Shown here: in pieces, positions 52,557 through 62,450 of the stretch
Position numbering within the stretch: position 1 is the stretch's first letter
Layout: the number at the start of each line of letters is the position of its first letter
Assembly (NCBI RefSeq): GCF_034424525.1
Contig: NZ_CP139979.1
Location: forward strand, 4,983,501 to 5,047,500
Source: Sphingobium yanoikuyae
GTDB lineage: Bacteria > Pseudomonadota > Alphaproteobacteria > Sphingomonadales > Sphingomonadaceae
Direction: 5' to 3'
DNA: 64,000 nucleotides
Program-made: the position numbers and the translations under genes
Notes under the pieces: model-generated
Seen by the model: only the letters and a program-made list of their open reading frames with translations
Told to the model about the DNA's origin: nothing
Database searches by the model: none

Positions 52557-53513
52557 CTACCCCGCCTTCGCCAGCACCAGTGCGAACAGGCCGTCCGGGT
52601 CCATCCATTCGGTCGTGGGTTCCCATCCGCCCGCGCGCAGCAGCAGCCGTTCGTCGCGCGCGCCATATTTATGGCTGCTCTCGGTGTGGATCGTCTCGCC
52701 GGCCTTCATGTGAAAACATTGGCCCGCGACATGGAAATGCAGCGGTTCGGTCGCTTCCAGGTGCATCTCGATCCGCGCCTTCTCGTCATTCCAGATGGCG
52801 CGATGGGCAAAGGCCTCGACCGGCAGGTCACCCTCCAGCTCGCGGTTGATCCGCACCAGCAGGTTGCGGTTGAAGGCGGCGGTGACACCGGCTTCATCGT
52901 CATAGGCGGCGATCAGCCGATCGCGGTCCTTGATCCGGTCCATGCCGATCAGCAGCATCGCTTCGTCGCCCAGCAGTCGGCGCATCGCGCGCAGCAGGTC
53001 GACGGCGGTGTCGGGTTCGCTGTTGCCGATCGTCGAGCCGGGGAAGAAGCCGAGCCGCGGCAGTCCGTCGATCGCATCGGGCAGGGCCAATGTGCCGGTG
53101 AAGTCGCCGACCAGCGGTAGCACCGGCAGGCCGGGAAAGGCGCTCGCCAGTTCGGCGCTGCTGGCGCGCAGGAAATCGCCGCTGATGTCGATCGGCACAT
53201 AGGCGGCGGGATCGATTGCCCGCAGCAGATGCGGTGTCTTGCGCGCGCTGCCGGCGCCGAATTCCACCACCGCCCGACCGGCGCCGATGGCGGTGGCGAA
53301 ATCATCGCCATGGCCGGCCAGCAGCGCGGTTTCGGTGCGGGTCGGATAATATTCGGGCAGGTCGGTAATATCCTCGAACAATTCCGATCCGCGCCGGTCG
53401 TAGAACCAGATGGGCGGGGTCGCCTTGGGCGATCGGGCAAGGCCGGCCAATATGTCGCGGCGGAATGCCGGGTCGATGGTGCGGGCGGCGGGCATGTCAT
53501 GTGTCAGCAGCAT
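52557..53513 (-). CDS. egtD: L-histidine N-alpha-methyltransferase
   Basis: 318 residues from ATG 53513, five bases after the egtB stop. EgtD signatures: PPIWFYDRRGSELFEDIT, LPEYYPTRTE, VEFGAGSARKT, and GFFPGSTIGN. It trimethylates histidine to hercynine with three S-adenosylmethionine. With EgtB it makes the core of ergothioneine synthesis. ATG 53495 is an alternative start. Confidence 0.95.
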   Translation of the reverse strand: MLLTHDMPAARTIDPAFRRDILAGLARSPKATPPIWFYDRRGSELFEDITDLPEYYPTRTETALLAGHGDDFATAIGAGRAVVEFGAGSARKTPHLLRAIDPAAYVPIDISGDFLRASSAELASAFPGLPVLPLVGDFTGTLALPDAIDGLPRLGFFPGSTIGNSEPDTAVDLLRAMRRLLGDEAMLLIGMDRIKDRDRLIAAYDDEAGVTAAFNRNLLVRINRELEGDLPVEAFAHRAIWNDEKARIEMHLEATEPLHFHVAGQCFHMKAGETIHTESSHKYGARDERLLLRAGGWEPTTEWMDPDGLFALVLAKAG

Positions 53514-53518
53514 GGGGC

Positions 53519-54787
53519 TTACAGATCCTTGGCCAGCCGCAGTCCCGTGAACTGCCAGCGTTGATGGGGGTGGAAGAAATTGCGATAACTGGCGCGGACA
53601 TGGCCGCGCGGGGTGGCACAACTGCCGCCCTTCAGCACGAACTGTCCGGACATGAACTTGCCATTATATTCGCCGACTGCTCCGGGGGCGGTGCGAAAGC
53701 CGGGATAGGGGCGATAGGCGCTGCCGGTCCATTCCCATACATCGCCGAACATCTGGGTCAGGCTGGTGCCGTCTTCGGCGGCGCGGGGGCGGGGGCAGGC
53801 GGCGCCGTCCAGTTGTTCGCCACTGGTCGGCGCGATGTTGAGCGCCGCGCTTTCCCATTCCGCCTCGGTCGGCAGGCGCGCGCCCGCCCAACTGGCATAG
53901 GCGTCGGCTTCATACAGGCTGATATGGCAGGCCGGGGCGGCGGGATTGACCGGCTGGCGTCCATCCAGGCCGAAACGGGTCCAGCCCTTCTCGCTGCGCT
54001 GCCAGTAGAGCGGCGCCTCTATCCCTTCCGCCTGGACCCAGGCCCAGCCATCCGACAGCCACAGCGCCGGGTCACGATAGCCGCCATCCTCGATGAAGCT
54101 GATCCATTCGCCATTGGTGATCGGCCGGTGGGCCAAAGCATGGGGGCGCAGGAAGGCCTTGTGGCGCGGCCCCTCGCAATCGAAGGCGAACCCGGCCTTG
54201 CCATCGTCGCCGATCTCGACCAGCCCCTCGCGCCCCTCGATCCAGTGCAGCGGTCCGGGCACCGGCGCGGGCATCGCCCTGGGTGCATCGAACAGGGCGG
54301 GGGCGATGGGATTGAGCGAAAAAAGATGCTGCAGGTCCGTCAGCAGCAATTCCTGATGCTGTTGCTCATGCTGCAGTCCCAGCGCCACCAGCGTGCAGGC
54401 GGCCTCCGGCAGATGCGGCATGGCGGCCAGCAGCGCGGCATCGACATGGGCGCGATAGGCGCGCACCTCGTTCAGGCTCGGCCGGGTCAGCATGCCCCGC
54501 ATCGGCCGGGCATGGCGCGGCCCTTCGGCCTCATAATAGCTGTTGAACAGATAGGCGAAGCGGTCGTCGAAGGGGCGATACCCCTCGACATGATCGCGCA
54601 GGACGAAGGTCTCGAAGAACCAGCTGACATGGGCCAGATGCCATTTGGCGGGCGATGCGTCGGGCATCGACTGCACCGTGGCATCCGCGTCCGACAGGGG
54701 CGTCGCCAGCGCCTGCGTCAGGGCGCGGACGGCGCGATAGCGTTCCGCCAGCGCGTCCTGTCCGGGCTGGATCCAGATTTTGGCCAT
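53519..54787 (-). CDS. egtB: Ergothioneine iron-dependent sulfoxide synthase
   Basis: 422 residues; AAAGGGG precedes the ATG. N-terminal DinB_2 domain with iron ligands His50 (KWHLAHVSWFFE) and His140/His144 in HEQQHQE, and a C-terminal formylglycine-generating-enzyme-like domain (GARLPTEAEWESAA, MFGDVWEWTGSAY, GGSCATP). It joins hercynine to a thiol with oxygen. Whether cysteine or gamma-glutamylcysteine is used cannot be told here. First gene of the egtB-egtD pair. Confidence 0.95.
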   Translation of the reverse strand: MAKIWIQPGQDALAERYRAVRALTQALATPLSDADATVQSMPDASPAKWHLAHVSWFFETFVLRDHVEGYRPFDDRFAYLFNSYYEAEGPRHARPMRGMLTRPSLNEVRAYRAHVDAALLAAMPHLPEAACTLVALGLQHEQQHQELLLTDLQHLFSLNPIAPALFDAPRAMPAPVPGPLHWIEGREGLVEIGDDGKAGFAFDCEGPRHKAFLRPHALAHRPITNGEWISFIEDGGYRDPALWLSDGWAWVQAEGIEAPLYWQRSEKGWTRFGLDGRQPVNPAAPACHISLYEADAYASWAGARLPTEAEWESAALNIAPTSGEQLDGAACPRPRAAEDGTSLTQMFGDVWEWTGSAYRPYPGFRTAPGAVGEYNGKFMSGQFVLKGGSCATPRGHVRASYRNFFHPHQRWQFTGLRLAKDL

Positions 54788-54880
54788 GCACGCCCCTTTC
54801 GATACGGTTGCACCGCTCTCGCAAGGGGTAAGCGCATGACCGGGCAGGTCGGTTCCTTGCCGGCCCGCTGCGGCACAGAA

Positions 54881-55735
54881 TCAGGCGGCGGTGCGCTCCG
54901 GCCGGGCACGGCGCAGCTGGTTGCGACCATTGGCCTTGGCTTCGTACAGCGCCTGGTCGGCAAGGCGGAGAACCTCGTCCATCTCCTCTCCCTTCCAGCG
55001 ACAGATGCCGGCGGAAAAGGTGATCGGCCGGCCATCGACATCGCCCAGCGGATGCTCGCGAATCTGTTCGGCCAGGCGCGCCAGCGACCAGCTCGCCTCA
55101 TCCTCGATGCAATGTTGGAAGAAGACGGCAAATTCCTCGCCGCCCCAGCGCGCGACCATGTCGATGCGCCGGATCTGGGCGGACAGGCGGGTGGCGAAAT
55201 CGCGCAGCACCCGGTCGCCCTCGTCATGGCCCAGCCGGTCATTGACCTGCTTGAAATGATCGATGTCGATGATCGCGATGCAGCCCTGGCGCTTCTCGAC
55301 CGGCAGCTCGTCGATCTGGGCCAGCAGGCCGCGCCGGTTGGCGATACCGGTCAGCGGATCTTCATGCGCCGCCACCTGCAATTCGTCCATCTGCGCGCGG
55401 GTCGATGTCGCTGCGCGATGAACGCCGGCATAGAGGGTGCGGATCACGTCGCCGACTTCGGGCAGGACCGGTGCCTCGGGACTGTCGGGGCGCAGCGTAT
55501 CGGCCAGCGCATGGATCGGGCTCAGCAGCGCGCCGATCCCCATCAGCGCCATGATCGTGCCGACCAGCGTGGCGCCGAGCAGCAGCAGGAACTCGGCCAG
55601 TGCGATCCGGCCGGTGGCCATGCCCCAGCTGATATAGCCGATCAGCGGCAGATGGGTCGCAACGAAACAGAGTGCGAACAGGCGCAGGCGCAGGCTGCGC
55701 GGAAAGATGAAGGATGTTGCCAGATAGAATTGCAT
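54881..55735 (-). CDS. Membrane diguanylate cyclase (GGDEF)
   Basis: 284 residues; GAGAGG precedes the ATG. Two membrane helices (~15-40 and ~47-72), a HAMP-like linker, then a GGDEF domain: HEDPLTGIANRRGL, IIDIDHFKQVNDRLGHDEGD and the active-site GGEEF. No RxxD inhibitory site was recognised right before GGEEF. It makes c-di-GMP and could oppose the EAL protein at 8936-10282. Alone on its strand. Confidence 0.93.
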   Translation of the reverse strand: MQFYLATSFIFPRSLRLRLFALCFVATHLPLIGYISWGMATGRIALAEFLLLLGATLVGTIMALMGIGALLSPIHALADTLRPDSPEAPVLPEVGDVIRTLYAGVHRAATSTRAQMDELQVAAHEDPLTGIANRRGLLAQIDELPVEKRQGCIAIIDIDHFKQVNDRLGHDEGDRVLRDFATRLSAQIRRIDMVARWGGEEFAVFFQHCIEDEASWSLARLAEQIREHPLGDVDGRPITFSAGICRWKGEEMDEVLRLADQALYEAKANGRNQLRRARPERTAA

Positions 55736-55861
55736 CTTGGCCCTCTCACTAATTGCGAATAACCCGCAAATTTGGAGAATTGGCTAAACGCGCTCTGAAT
55801 GAATAGGGTTAATGTTGCGCTGCAAGGCAAAGCGTGGCCGATGGTAGCCAGGCCGTTGAAA

Positions 55862-56437
55862 TCATACCTGTCTTGACGCGCCCGGCACCCATTTAACATC
55901 GCGCGCGCCATTGTCGTTCAGCCGGCGGGCGAGCACGAACAGCAGATCGGACAGGCGGTTGAGATAGGCCAGCGCCTGCGGATTGAGCGCGACATCGGCG
56001 GCGGCTGCCGTCGCGCTGCGCTCGGCCCGGCGGGTGATCGCACGGGCGAGGTGGACGGCGGCAGCGGACGGACTGCCGCCCGGCAGGATGAAGCTGTCGA
56101 GCGGAGCCAGATCGGCGTTCATGTCGTCGATCTGCTGCTCCAGTCGCGCGACCTGGCCGGCAATGATGCGCAGCGCCCAGGGCTCGTCCGCGCCGTCCGG
56201 GATCGGCGTGGCGAGGTCGGCACCCAGATCGAACAGGTCGTTCTGGATGGTCGTCAGCCAGCCCCCCTCGGGCCTGTCGCCGATCGCCAATATGGCCAGA
56301 CCGATCGCACTGTTCGCCTCGTCCACGTCACCGACCGCCTGCATGCGGGGCGCATGCTTGGGCAGGCGCGATCCATCGACCAGGCCGGTGGTGCCCGCGT
56401 CCCCGGTGCGGGTGTAGATCTTGTTGAGCTTGACCAT
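55862..56437 (-). CDS. Cob(I)yrinic acid a,c-diamide adenosyltransferase, PduO type
   Basis: 191 residues. N-terminal KLNKIYTRTGDAGTTGLVDGSR is the ATP-binding signature of PduO enzymes, and the C-terminal RAERSATA, NRLSDLLFVLAR motif completes the site. It adenosylates cob(I)alamin. It is 26 kb away from the cob operon but acts in the same pathway. Last of a three-gene run with the HIG1-like gene (six bases apart) and gluQRS. Confidence 0.95.
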   Translation of the reverse strand: MVKLNKIYTRTGDAGTTGLVDGSRLPKHAPRMQAVGDVDEANSAIGLAILAIGDRPEGGWLTTIQNDLFDLGADLATPIPDGADEPWALRIIAGQVARLEQQIDDMNADLAPLDSFILPGGSPSAAAVHLARAITRRAERSATAAAADVALNPQALAYLNRLSDLLFVLARRLNDNGARDVKWVPGASRQV

Positions 56438-56443
56438 CAGGCC

Positions 56444-56677
56444 TCAGCCATTGCCCTTCATCATCAGCAACAAGGCGATGATGATGACGGCGCCAGCCTG
56501 GAACAGGATGCGGTTCATCATCATCCGGTTCTGCTTCAGGCTGGACGGGCGCGGCGCCCCTTCCGGCAGGTTCAGTTCCTCCTTCGTCGCCTGGAGGAAG
56601 GCGATGATGCCGCGGACTAGCGCGAACAGGGTCGCGGCCATGGCAAGGATGAGGGCGATGACGAGCACAGTGGTCAT
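56444..56677 (-). CDS. HIG1-like twin-transmembrane protein
   Basis: 77 residues, two membrane helices (4-27 and ~56-74) joined by a loop rich in charged residues (QATKEELNLPEGAPRPSSLK) and the conserved QNRMMMNRILFQ segment. Such HIG1-type or twin-TM proteins are common next to PduO-type adenosyltransferase genes in alphaproteobacteria. Function is unknown; some eukaryotic HIG1 proteins act on respiratory complexes. No strong ribosome site upstream. Confidence 0.8.
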   Translation of the reverse strand: MTTVLVIALILAMAATLFALVRGIIAFLQATKEELNLPEGAPRPSSLKQNRMMMNRILFQAGAVIIIALLLMMKGNG

Positions 56678-56686
56678 GGGAGGATG

Positions 56687-57592
56687 CTAGGCCGCTCCGG
56701 CGGTGATGCCAACCGGAAAGCGCCCGGCGCGCAGATCATCGGCCAGGCGCTGCGGGTCCATGCCGGCGCCGCGCAGTTCGGCGAGCGCGATCGCGCCATC
56801 CCGCTTCGCCAGCCGCTTGCCATCGGCGCCCAGCAGCAGCGGGTGGTGGATATAGGCGGGGTTTGGCAGGTCGAGCAGCGCCTGCAGCAGGCGATGGATG
56901 TCGGTCGCGGCGCGCAGATCATTGCCGCGCAGCACATGGGTGACGCCCATCGCCGCATCGTCCAGCGTGCAGGACAGATGATAGCTGGCCGGCGCATCCT
57001 TGCGCGCCAGCACGACATCGCCTGCCGCCGCCGGATCGGCAGGGCTGTCGATGGCGTGCGCATCTGGGTCGATGGGATAGGGCAGGGCAGCCCAGCGGAG
57101 CGTTCCCGCCCGTGCGACCGCCGCCTGCATGTCGATCCGCCAGGCATGGGGCATGCCCGCCGCGATACGTTGTGTGCGCTCGGCGTTCGGCAGGGCGCGA
57201 CAGGTGCCGGGATAGACCGGGCCTTCGGGACCATGCGGCGCGGTCAGGCTCGCCTGGATATCGGCGCGCGTGCAGAAGCAGGGGTAGAGCAGGTCCATCG
57301 CCCGCAACTGGTCGAGCGCCGCGTCATAGTCGGCCAGGCGCTGCGACTGGAAGATGATCGGACCATCCCATGCCACGCCCAGCCAGCGCAGATCCTCGAC
57401 AATCCCGTCGACATGTTCGGGTCGGCTGCGGGTGCCGTCGATATCCTCGATCCGCAGGCGAAAGGCGCCACCCGCGGCCCGTGCCAGGTCCATCGCCATC
57501 AGCGCCGACCAGCCATGGCCGACATGCAATCGACCGGTGGGGCTTGGCGCGAAACGACTCACAAGATGCTGTGGTGCGGTGGATTGAGTCAT
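56687..57592 (-). CDS. gluQ: Glutamyl-queuosine tRNA(Asp) synthetase
   Basis: 301 residues, lacking the anticodon-binding domain of GltX. It has FAPSPTGRLHVGHG (class I HIGH as HVGH), RIEDIDGTRS, the zinc-site region PCFCTRADI, VLRGNDL, and KRLAKRDGA in place of KMSKS. It attaches glutamate to queuosine in tRNA(Asp). First of the run with the HIG1-like and adenosyltransferase genes. Confidence 0.93.
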   Translation of the reverse strand: MTQSTAPQHLVSRFAPSPTGRLHVGHGWSALMAMDLARAAGGAFRLRIEDIDGTRSRPEHVDGIVEDLRWLGVAWDGPIIFQSQRLADYDAALDQLRAMDLLYPCFCTRADIQASLTAPHGPEGPVYPGTCRALPNAERTQRIAAGMPHAWRIDMQAAVARAGTLRWAALPYPIDPDAHAIDSPADPAAAGDVVLARKDAPASYHLSCTLDDAAMGVTHVLRGNDLRAATDIHRLLQALLDLPNPAYIHHPLLLGADGKRLAKRDGAIALAELRGAGMDPQRLADDLRAGRFPVGITAGAA

Positions 57593-57685
57593 ACAGGCTC
57601 TTGACGGCGGATATTCGTTAATGCTGTCATGCTCTTGTCACGTTGTTGGTCGATCAGCGGCGTCGGCAAGGGGGTAGAGGCGACT

Positions 57686-58252
57686 ATGTACCATCCCGAC
57701 CTGATACGGCATCCGGAAAACTGCCCGGCGCTGGTTTTGAATGCGGACTATACTCCGCTCAGCTATTATCCCCTGAGCCTGTGGCCCTGGCAGACCGCCA
57801 TCAAGGCGATTTTTCTGGAGCGGGTGGATATCGTCTCTTCCTATGAGCGGGAAGTCCACAGCCCCAGCCTGCAGATGCGCATCCCCTCGGTCATCGCGCT
57901 CAAGCAATATGTGCGACCCTCGGAGCATCCGGCCTTCACCCGGTTCAACCTGTTCCTGCGCGATCGTTTCAGCTGCCAATATTGTGGCACGACGCAGGAT
58001 CTGACCTTCGACCATGTCGTGCCGCGCCGCGCGGGTGGCCGCACCACCTGGGAAAATGTCGCGACCGCCTGTTCGCCCTGCAATCTCAAGAAGGGTGGTC
58101 GCACCCCGCGTGAAGCGGGCATGCAATTGCATGTCCAGCCGATCCGGCCGACCAGCTGGCAGCTGCAGGAACATGGCCGCGCCTTTCCGCCCGGCTATCT
58201 CCACGAAAGCTGGCACGATTGGCTCTATTGGGATGTCGAACTGCTGGCCTGA
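57686..58252 (+). CDS. HNH endonuclease family protein
   Basis: 188 residues from ATG 57686 (GGGGGTAGAGG upstream). N-terminal VLNADYTPLSYYPLSLWPW is the common start of this housekeeping HNH family. The HNH core has CQYCG, FDHVVPRRAGG and CSPCNLKKG, with paired cysteines holding zinc. Function in cells is not well defined; not linked to a restriction system here. It ends seven bases before the convergent Crp/Fnr gene. Confidence 0.9.
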   Translation: MYHPDLIRHPENCPALVLNADYTPLSYYPLSLWPWQTAIKAIFLERVDIVSSYEREVHSPSLQMRIPSVIALKQYVRPSEHPAFTRFNLFLRDRFSCQYCGTTQDLTFDHVVPRRAGGRTTWENVATACSPCNLKKGGRTPREAGMQLHVQPIRPTSWQLQEHGRAFPPGYLHESWHDWLYWDVELLA

Positions 58253-58259
58253 CCGGCCG

Positions 58260-58994
58260 TCAGCTCATCGCGGGCAGCCAGTCCAGGTCCATATGCTTGT
58301 GCCGGTTGGTATAATGGCCGATCTCTTCCAGCCGGGCCATGTCGACCAGCGTGATCCGGCCATTGGCACGGCTGATCAGCTTTTCCTGCTCCATCTGCCG
58401 GATCATCCGGTTCACATGAACCGACGTCAGGCCGATCGCGTCGCCAATCTCCTCCTGCGTCAGCTTCAGGTCGAAACTGTCGGTGATGCTGTCGTCCGTC
58501 ACGCGCAGCCGATCGAACATGTCGAGCAGGAAGGACGCGACCCGCGCCCTGGCCGATGTGCGGCCGAGCGAGGCAAGCCGGTCGGTCATCGCCACCCGCT
58601 CCGCATTGGACAGCAGGAACAGCAGGGCAGCGACGCGCGGATATTCCTCCAGCAACCGGCGCAGCGCATGCTTGTCGAACGGGCAGACGATGGCGTCCGA
58701 CAGGGCGACCAGTGATTCCGGGGCCTTGCTGTAAATGGTGCTGGCCGAACCGATGAAATCGCCGGGGAAGTAGACGCGCAATATCTGGCGGCTGCCATCG
58801 GGCAGGATGACATAGCTCATGACCCGACCTTCGCGCAGCACGAACAACTCAGTGATCGTCTCGTTGACGCGCTGGATCATGGCCCCGCGTTTGATCTTGC
58901 GGGGATTTTCTTCCAGCCGAGCCAATGCTGCTTTTTCTGCGTCGGACAGGGGAACCGTCTTGGCCAGTCTTTCCGCGAAACAGCTCGTCGCCAC
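58260..58994 (-). CDS. Crp/Fnr-family transcriptional regulator
   Basis: 244 residues. No ATG fits; GTG 58994 has AGAAGG seven bases upstream, while TTG 58997 is closer. N-terminal cyclic-nucleotide-binding-like domain (ITELFVLREGRVMSYVILPDGSRQIL, FPGDFIG) and a C-terminal Crp helix-turn-helix (LTQEEIGDAIGLTSVHVNRMIRQME). No Fnr-type cysteine cluster at the N-terminus, so probably not an oxygen sensor. Signal unknown; divergent from murA. Confidence 0.92.
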   Translation of the reverse strand: MATSCFAERLAKTVPLSDAEKAALARLEENPRKIKRGAMIQRVNETITELFVLREGRVMSYVILPDGSRQILRVYFPGDFIGSASTIYSKAPESLVALSDAIVCPFDKHALRRLLEEYPRVAALLFLLSNAERVAMTDRLASLGRTSARARVASFLLDMFDRLRVTDDSITDSFDLKLTQEEIGDAIGLTSVHVNRMIRQMEQEKLISRANGRITLVDMARLEEIGHYTNRHKHMDLDWLPAMS

Positions 58995-59205
58995 CAATAC
59001 ACCTTCTTCTTGAAATTGTTGTTACGATGGCAGAACGCCCCAACCTCCTTTTGGCTGCATTTCGGCAAGGCGCACTAAACTCGATCAAGGTTGCGGCGAT
59101 CCGCGAAAATAGTCTTCCGCCGCGCCCGTCCCTGCCCGTTTTTCACGCCGAACGACCGCGCGCGCGCCTTGCACGGCGCGCAATAGACGCTATGAAACCT
59201 AGCCA

Positions 59206-60489
59206 ATGGACCGCATTCACATTCGCGGCGGCAAGCAACTCAATGGCCGCCTTCCCATCTCCGGCGCTAAGAACGCTGCCCTGACGCTGCTGCCGTGCGC
59301 GTTGCTGACCGACGAGCCCGTCGCGCTGCGCAATCTGCCGCGCCTGGCCGACGTCGACAGCTTCGGCCATCTGCTCAACCAGCTTGGCGTGTCGACCATG
59401 ATCGAGGGCGCCCGTCCGGAGGATTTCGGCCGCGTCATGACGATGCGTGCCGGTCGCGTGACCTCGACCGAGGCGCCCTATGACATCGTGCGCAAGATGC
59501 GCGCGTCGATCCTGGTGCTCGGCCCGCTGCTCGCCCGCGCCGGCGAGGCACGGGTGTCGCTGCCCGGCGGCTGCGCGATCGGCAACCGCCCGATCGACCT
59601 GCACCTCAAGGCACTGGAAGCCTTCGGCGCGATCATCGAGATTGCGGCCGGCTATGTCCGCGCCAGCCTGCCCGATGGCGGCCTGCCCGGCGGCATCTAT
59701 ACCTTCCCGGTGGTGTCGGTGGGTGCGACCGAAAATGCGCTGATGGCGGCCTCGCTCGCCAAGGGCACCTGCATCCTCGAAAATGCCGCGCGCGAGCCGG
59801 AGATTGTTGATCTCTGCAAGCTGCTGATCGCGATGGGCGCCGATATCGAGGGCGTGGGCACCGACAAGCTGGTGATCCATGGCCGCGATCGTCTCCACGG
59901 CGCGACCTACAGCGTCATGCCTGACCGTATCGAGGCGGGCAGCTATGCCTGTGCTGCGGCGATCACCGGCGGTTCGCTCGACCTGATCGGCGCCAATGCC
60001 GACGATATGCACGCCATCCTGGCCGCGCTGCGCGACGCGGGCGTGCAGGTCGACGAGCATCGCGACGGCATCCGCGTTTCGTCCGACGGCAAGCTCAAGC
60101 CGCTGACCCTGTCGACCGCGCCTTTCCCGGCCTTCCCGACCGACATGCAGGCGCAGTTCATGGCGATGCTGACCAAGGCGGAGGGCGCATCGGTCCTGAC
60201 CGAGACGATCTTCGAGAATCGCTACATGCATGTGCCTGAACTGGCGCGCATGGGTGCCGACATCAGCGTCAACGGCCGCACTGCGGTCGTACGCGGCGTC
60301 GACAAGCTGGTCGGTGCGCCGGTGATGGCGACCGATCTGCGCGCCTCGATGAGCCTGATCCTGGCCGGCCTTGCTGCCGAAGGCGAGACCATCGTCAGCC
60401 GCGTCTATCATCTCGATCGCGGTTATGAGCGGTTGGAGGAAAAGCTCTCGGCCGTCGGCGCCGACATCGAGCGGGTCAGCGATGGCTGA
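59206..60489 (+). CDS. murA: UDP-N-acetylglucosamine 1-carboxyvinyltransferase
   Basis: 427 residues. [13 protein letters not shown] at the start, catalytic Cys123 in [12 protein letters not shown], the flexible loop region around it, and C-terminal [17 protein letters not shown] match MurA. It catalyses the first committed step of peptidoglycan synthesis and is the fosfomycin target; the Cys is intact. The sensor kinase gene starts inside its 3' end (8-base overlap). Confidence 0.97.
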   Translation: MDRIHIRGGKQLNGRLPISGAKNAALTLLPCALLTDEPVALRNLPRLADVDSFGHLLNQLGVSTMIEGARPEDFGRVMTMRAGRVTSTEAPYDIVRKMRASILVLGPLLARAGEARVSLPGGCAIGNRPIDLHLKALEAFGAIIEIAAGYVRASLPDGGLPGGIYTFPVVSVGATENALMAASLAKGTCILENAAREPEIVDLCKLLIAMGADIEGVGTDKLVIHGRDRLHGATYSVMPDRIEAGSYACAAAITGGSLDLIGANADDMHAILAALRDAGVQVDEHRDGIRVSSDGKLKPLTLSTAPFPAFPTDMQAQFMAMLTKAEGASVLTETIFENRYMHVPELARMGADISVNGRTAVVRGVDKLVGAPVMATDLRASMSLILAGLAAEGETIVSRVYHLDRGYERLEEKLSAVGADIERVSDG

Positions 60490-61999
60490 CGGACGCGGCC
60501 TGGCAACGGATCGGGCGGCGCTGCTGGCGCTTTATGATCTCGACGCCGGCGGTTTCCGTACCCTGGACGACATCACCAGCTTCGCCGCGCAACTATGCGG
60601 GGCGCCGATCGCGCTCGTCAGCATTGTCGAGGATGTAAGGCAGCGCTTTCTGGCGCGGGTTGGGCTGGATGCGGAGGAGACGCCGCGTGACGTCTCCTTC
60701 TGCGCCCTTGCCATGCTGGGCGACAATATCTTCGTCGTGCCCGACGCGACCCAGGATGCGCGCTTCATCGACAATGCGCTGGTCACCGGTGCGCCGCATA
60801 TCCGTTTCTATGCCGGGGCGCCGCTGGTCGGCGGCGATGGCGAGCCGCTGGGTGCGCTCTGCGTCATCGATACGGTGCCGCGCGATGACCTGACCCCGCT
60901 GCAGCGCCAGGGGGTGTCGCTGCTGGCGCGGCAGGTGATGGTGGAACTGGAAGGACGCCGCCGCGATCGCGACGTGATCGCCCAGCAGCGGCTCGACGCG
61001 GCAGCGGTGGCGGACAGCGATCGCATGTTCCGTACCCTGGCCGACACCATGCCGCAAATGGTCTGGTCGACCCTGCCCGACGGCTATCATGATTATTATA
61101 ATGCGCGCTGGTATGAATATACCGGCGTGCCGGCGGGATCGACTGATGGCGATGCCTGGAACGGCATGTTCCATGTCGATGACCAGCCCAAGGCCTGGGA
61201 GAAATGGCGCCATTCGCTGGCGAGCGGCGATCCCTATGAAATCGAATATCGGCTGCGGCACCGCGACGGCCTCTATCGCTGGACGCTGGGGCGCGCCCTG
61301 CCAATCCGTGACGCGCAGGGGCAGATCATCCGCTGGATCGGCACCTGCACCGAGATTCACGAACAGAAGCTGATGCTTGAAGAGCGCGAGATGATCGCGC
61401 ATGAGCTGTCGCACCGGATCAAGAATATCTTCTCCGTCATTGCCGGCCTTATCGGCCTGTCAGCGCGCGAGCGACCGGGCATGCAGGAAGGGGCGGACGA
61501 CCTGCGCGATCGCATCCTGGCGCTGGGGCGGGCGCATGACTTCGTCCGGACCCATGGCGGCGGCGTCAGCATGGCGGAGGAGCAGGCGTCGCTGCATGGC
61601 GTGCTGGAGGAGATTTTTGCGCCCTATGGCGGCCGGGAACGACTGCAATTGTCGGGCGACAATCCGCCGATCGATGATCGCTCGGCGACGCCGCTGGCGC
61701 TGCTGTTTCATGAGCTGGCGACCAATGCCGCCAAATATGGCGCGCTATCGACGCCTAATGGCTTCATCGCGCTGCATGTGGTGACGCAGGATGAGGATAT
61801 CCGGCTCGACTGGCGCGAAGAGGGCGGGCCGAGTGTGGCGCCGATCGCCAGCGAAGGCTTTGGCAGTCGCCTGATCGCGCTCAGCGTCGAGCGTCAGCTG
61901 GGTGGTCAGCTCGAACGGCAATGGTGCCCCGACGGGCTTCGGCTCAGCCTGCGGATACCGCGACGCTCGATGCACCGCGCGGCGGCGGGAAGGGTGTAA
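60482..61999 (+). CDS. HWE-family sensor histidine kinase with GAF and PAS domains
   Basis: 505 residues from ATG 60482, within the end of murA. Residues ~20-165 are a GAF domain ([42 protein letters not shown]), ~185-310 a PAS domain ([23 protein letters not shown]), then the HWE kinase core: [26 protein letters not shown] and the WRE motif in LDWREEGGP. No membrane segment. HWE kinases often feed the alphaproteobacterial general stress response. The single-domain regulator at 61944-62381 overlaps its 3' end. Confidence 0.93.
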   Translation: MADGRGLATDRAALLALYDLDAGGFRTLDDITSFAAQLCGAPIALVSIVEDVRQRFLARVGLDAEETPRDVSFCALAMLGDNIFVVPDATQDARFIDNALVTGAPHIRFYAGAPLVGGDGEPLGALCVIDTVPRDDLTPLQRQGVSLLARQVMVELEGRRRDRDVIAQQRLDAAAVADSDRMFRTLADTMPQMVWSTLPDGYHDYYNARWYEYTGVPAGSTDGDAWNGMFHVDDQPKAWEKWRHSLASGDPYEIEYRLRHRDGLYRWTLGRALPIRDAQGQIIRWIGTCTEIHEQKLMLEEREMIAHELSHRIKNIFSVIAGLIGLSARERPGMQEGADDLRDRILALGRAHDFVRTHGGGVSMAEEQASLHGVLEEIFAPYGGRERLQLSGDNPPIDDRSATPLALLFHELATNAAKYGALSTPNGFIALHVVTQDEDIRLDWREEGGPSVAPIASEGFGSRLIALSVERQLGGQLERQWCPDGLRLSLRIPRRSMHRAAAGRV

Positions 62000-62381
62000 A
62001 GCCGGCAATCTCCGCCGTGGCGAGGTCGGCTGCTTCGGTGGCGGCCAGGCGCACGGTCTGGGCAATGCTCTGTGCGCGGAAGGGCTTGGTGACGACGCCC
62101 AGCGCGGCAACGGAAGCCGTGCCGATCTGCGCCGGATTGGCGGTCACATAGATGACCTTGATGCCGAAGCGGCTGGCCAGTTCCATGCCGATGGCGGGGC
62201 CGGTGGGGCCATCACGCAGGTTGAGGTCGACCAGGGCGATGTCGCAGGATTCGGCGGCGGCCATCGCCGCCTCGCGGTCGGCCGCGATGCCGCCGACATC
62301 GAAGCCGGCATCCTGCACAATCTGTTCGATTTCCAACGCGACGAAAATCTCGTCCTCGACGATCAGAATCTTCTTGCTCAT
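61944..62381 (-). CDS. Single-domain response regulator, tail-to-tail with the HWE kinase
   Basis: 145 residues, a receiver only: VEDEIFVALEIEQI, phospho-acceptor Asp in ALVDLNLRDGPTG, VIYVTANP, and Lys in VVTKPFRAQS, with a ~25-residue tail. The VIYVTANP form differs from the FATG motif of SdrG-type regulators. The last 56 bases overlap the kinase gene on the other strand. Being adjacent, it is a natural phosphate partner or sink for that kinase. Confidence 0.92.
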   Translation of the reverse strand: MSKKILIVEDEIFVALEIEQIVQDAGFDVGGIAADREAAMAAAESCDIALVDLNLRDGPTGPAIGMELASRFGIKVIYVTANPAQIGTASVAALGVVTKPFRAQSIAQTVRLAATEAADLATAEIAGFTPFPPPRGASSVAVSAG

Positions 62382-62450
62382 CCCTGCGCCCGCTTATGCT
62401 GGTGTCGATAAATGCGGAAAGGGACGAAGAGTTCCCGAAATATGTAAAAA

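Noticed and set aside
53465..55762. 765-codon plus-strand open frame
   Set aside because: It is antisense to egtD, egtB and the GGDEF gene, all with intact motifs; no domain or start signal is seen in it.
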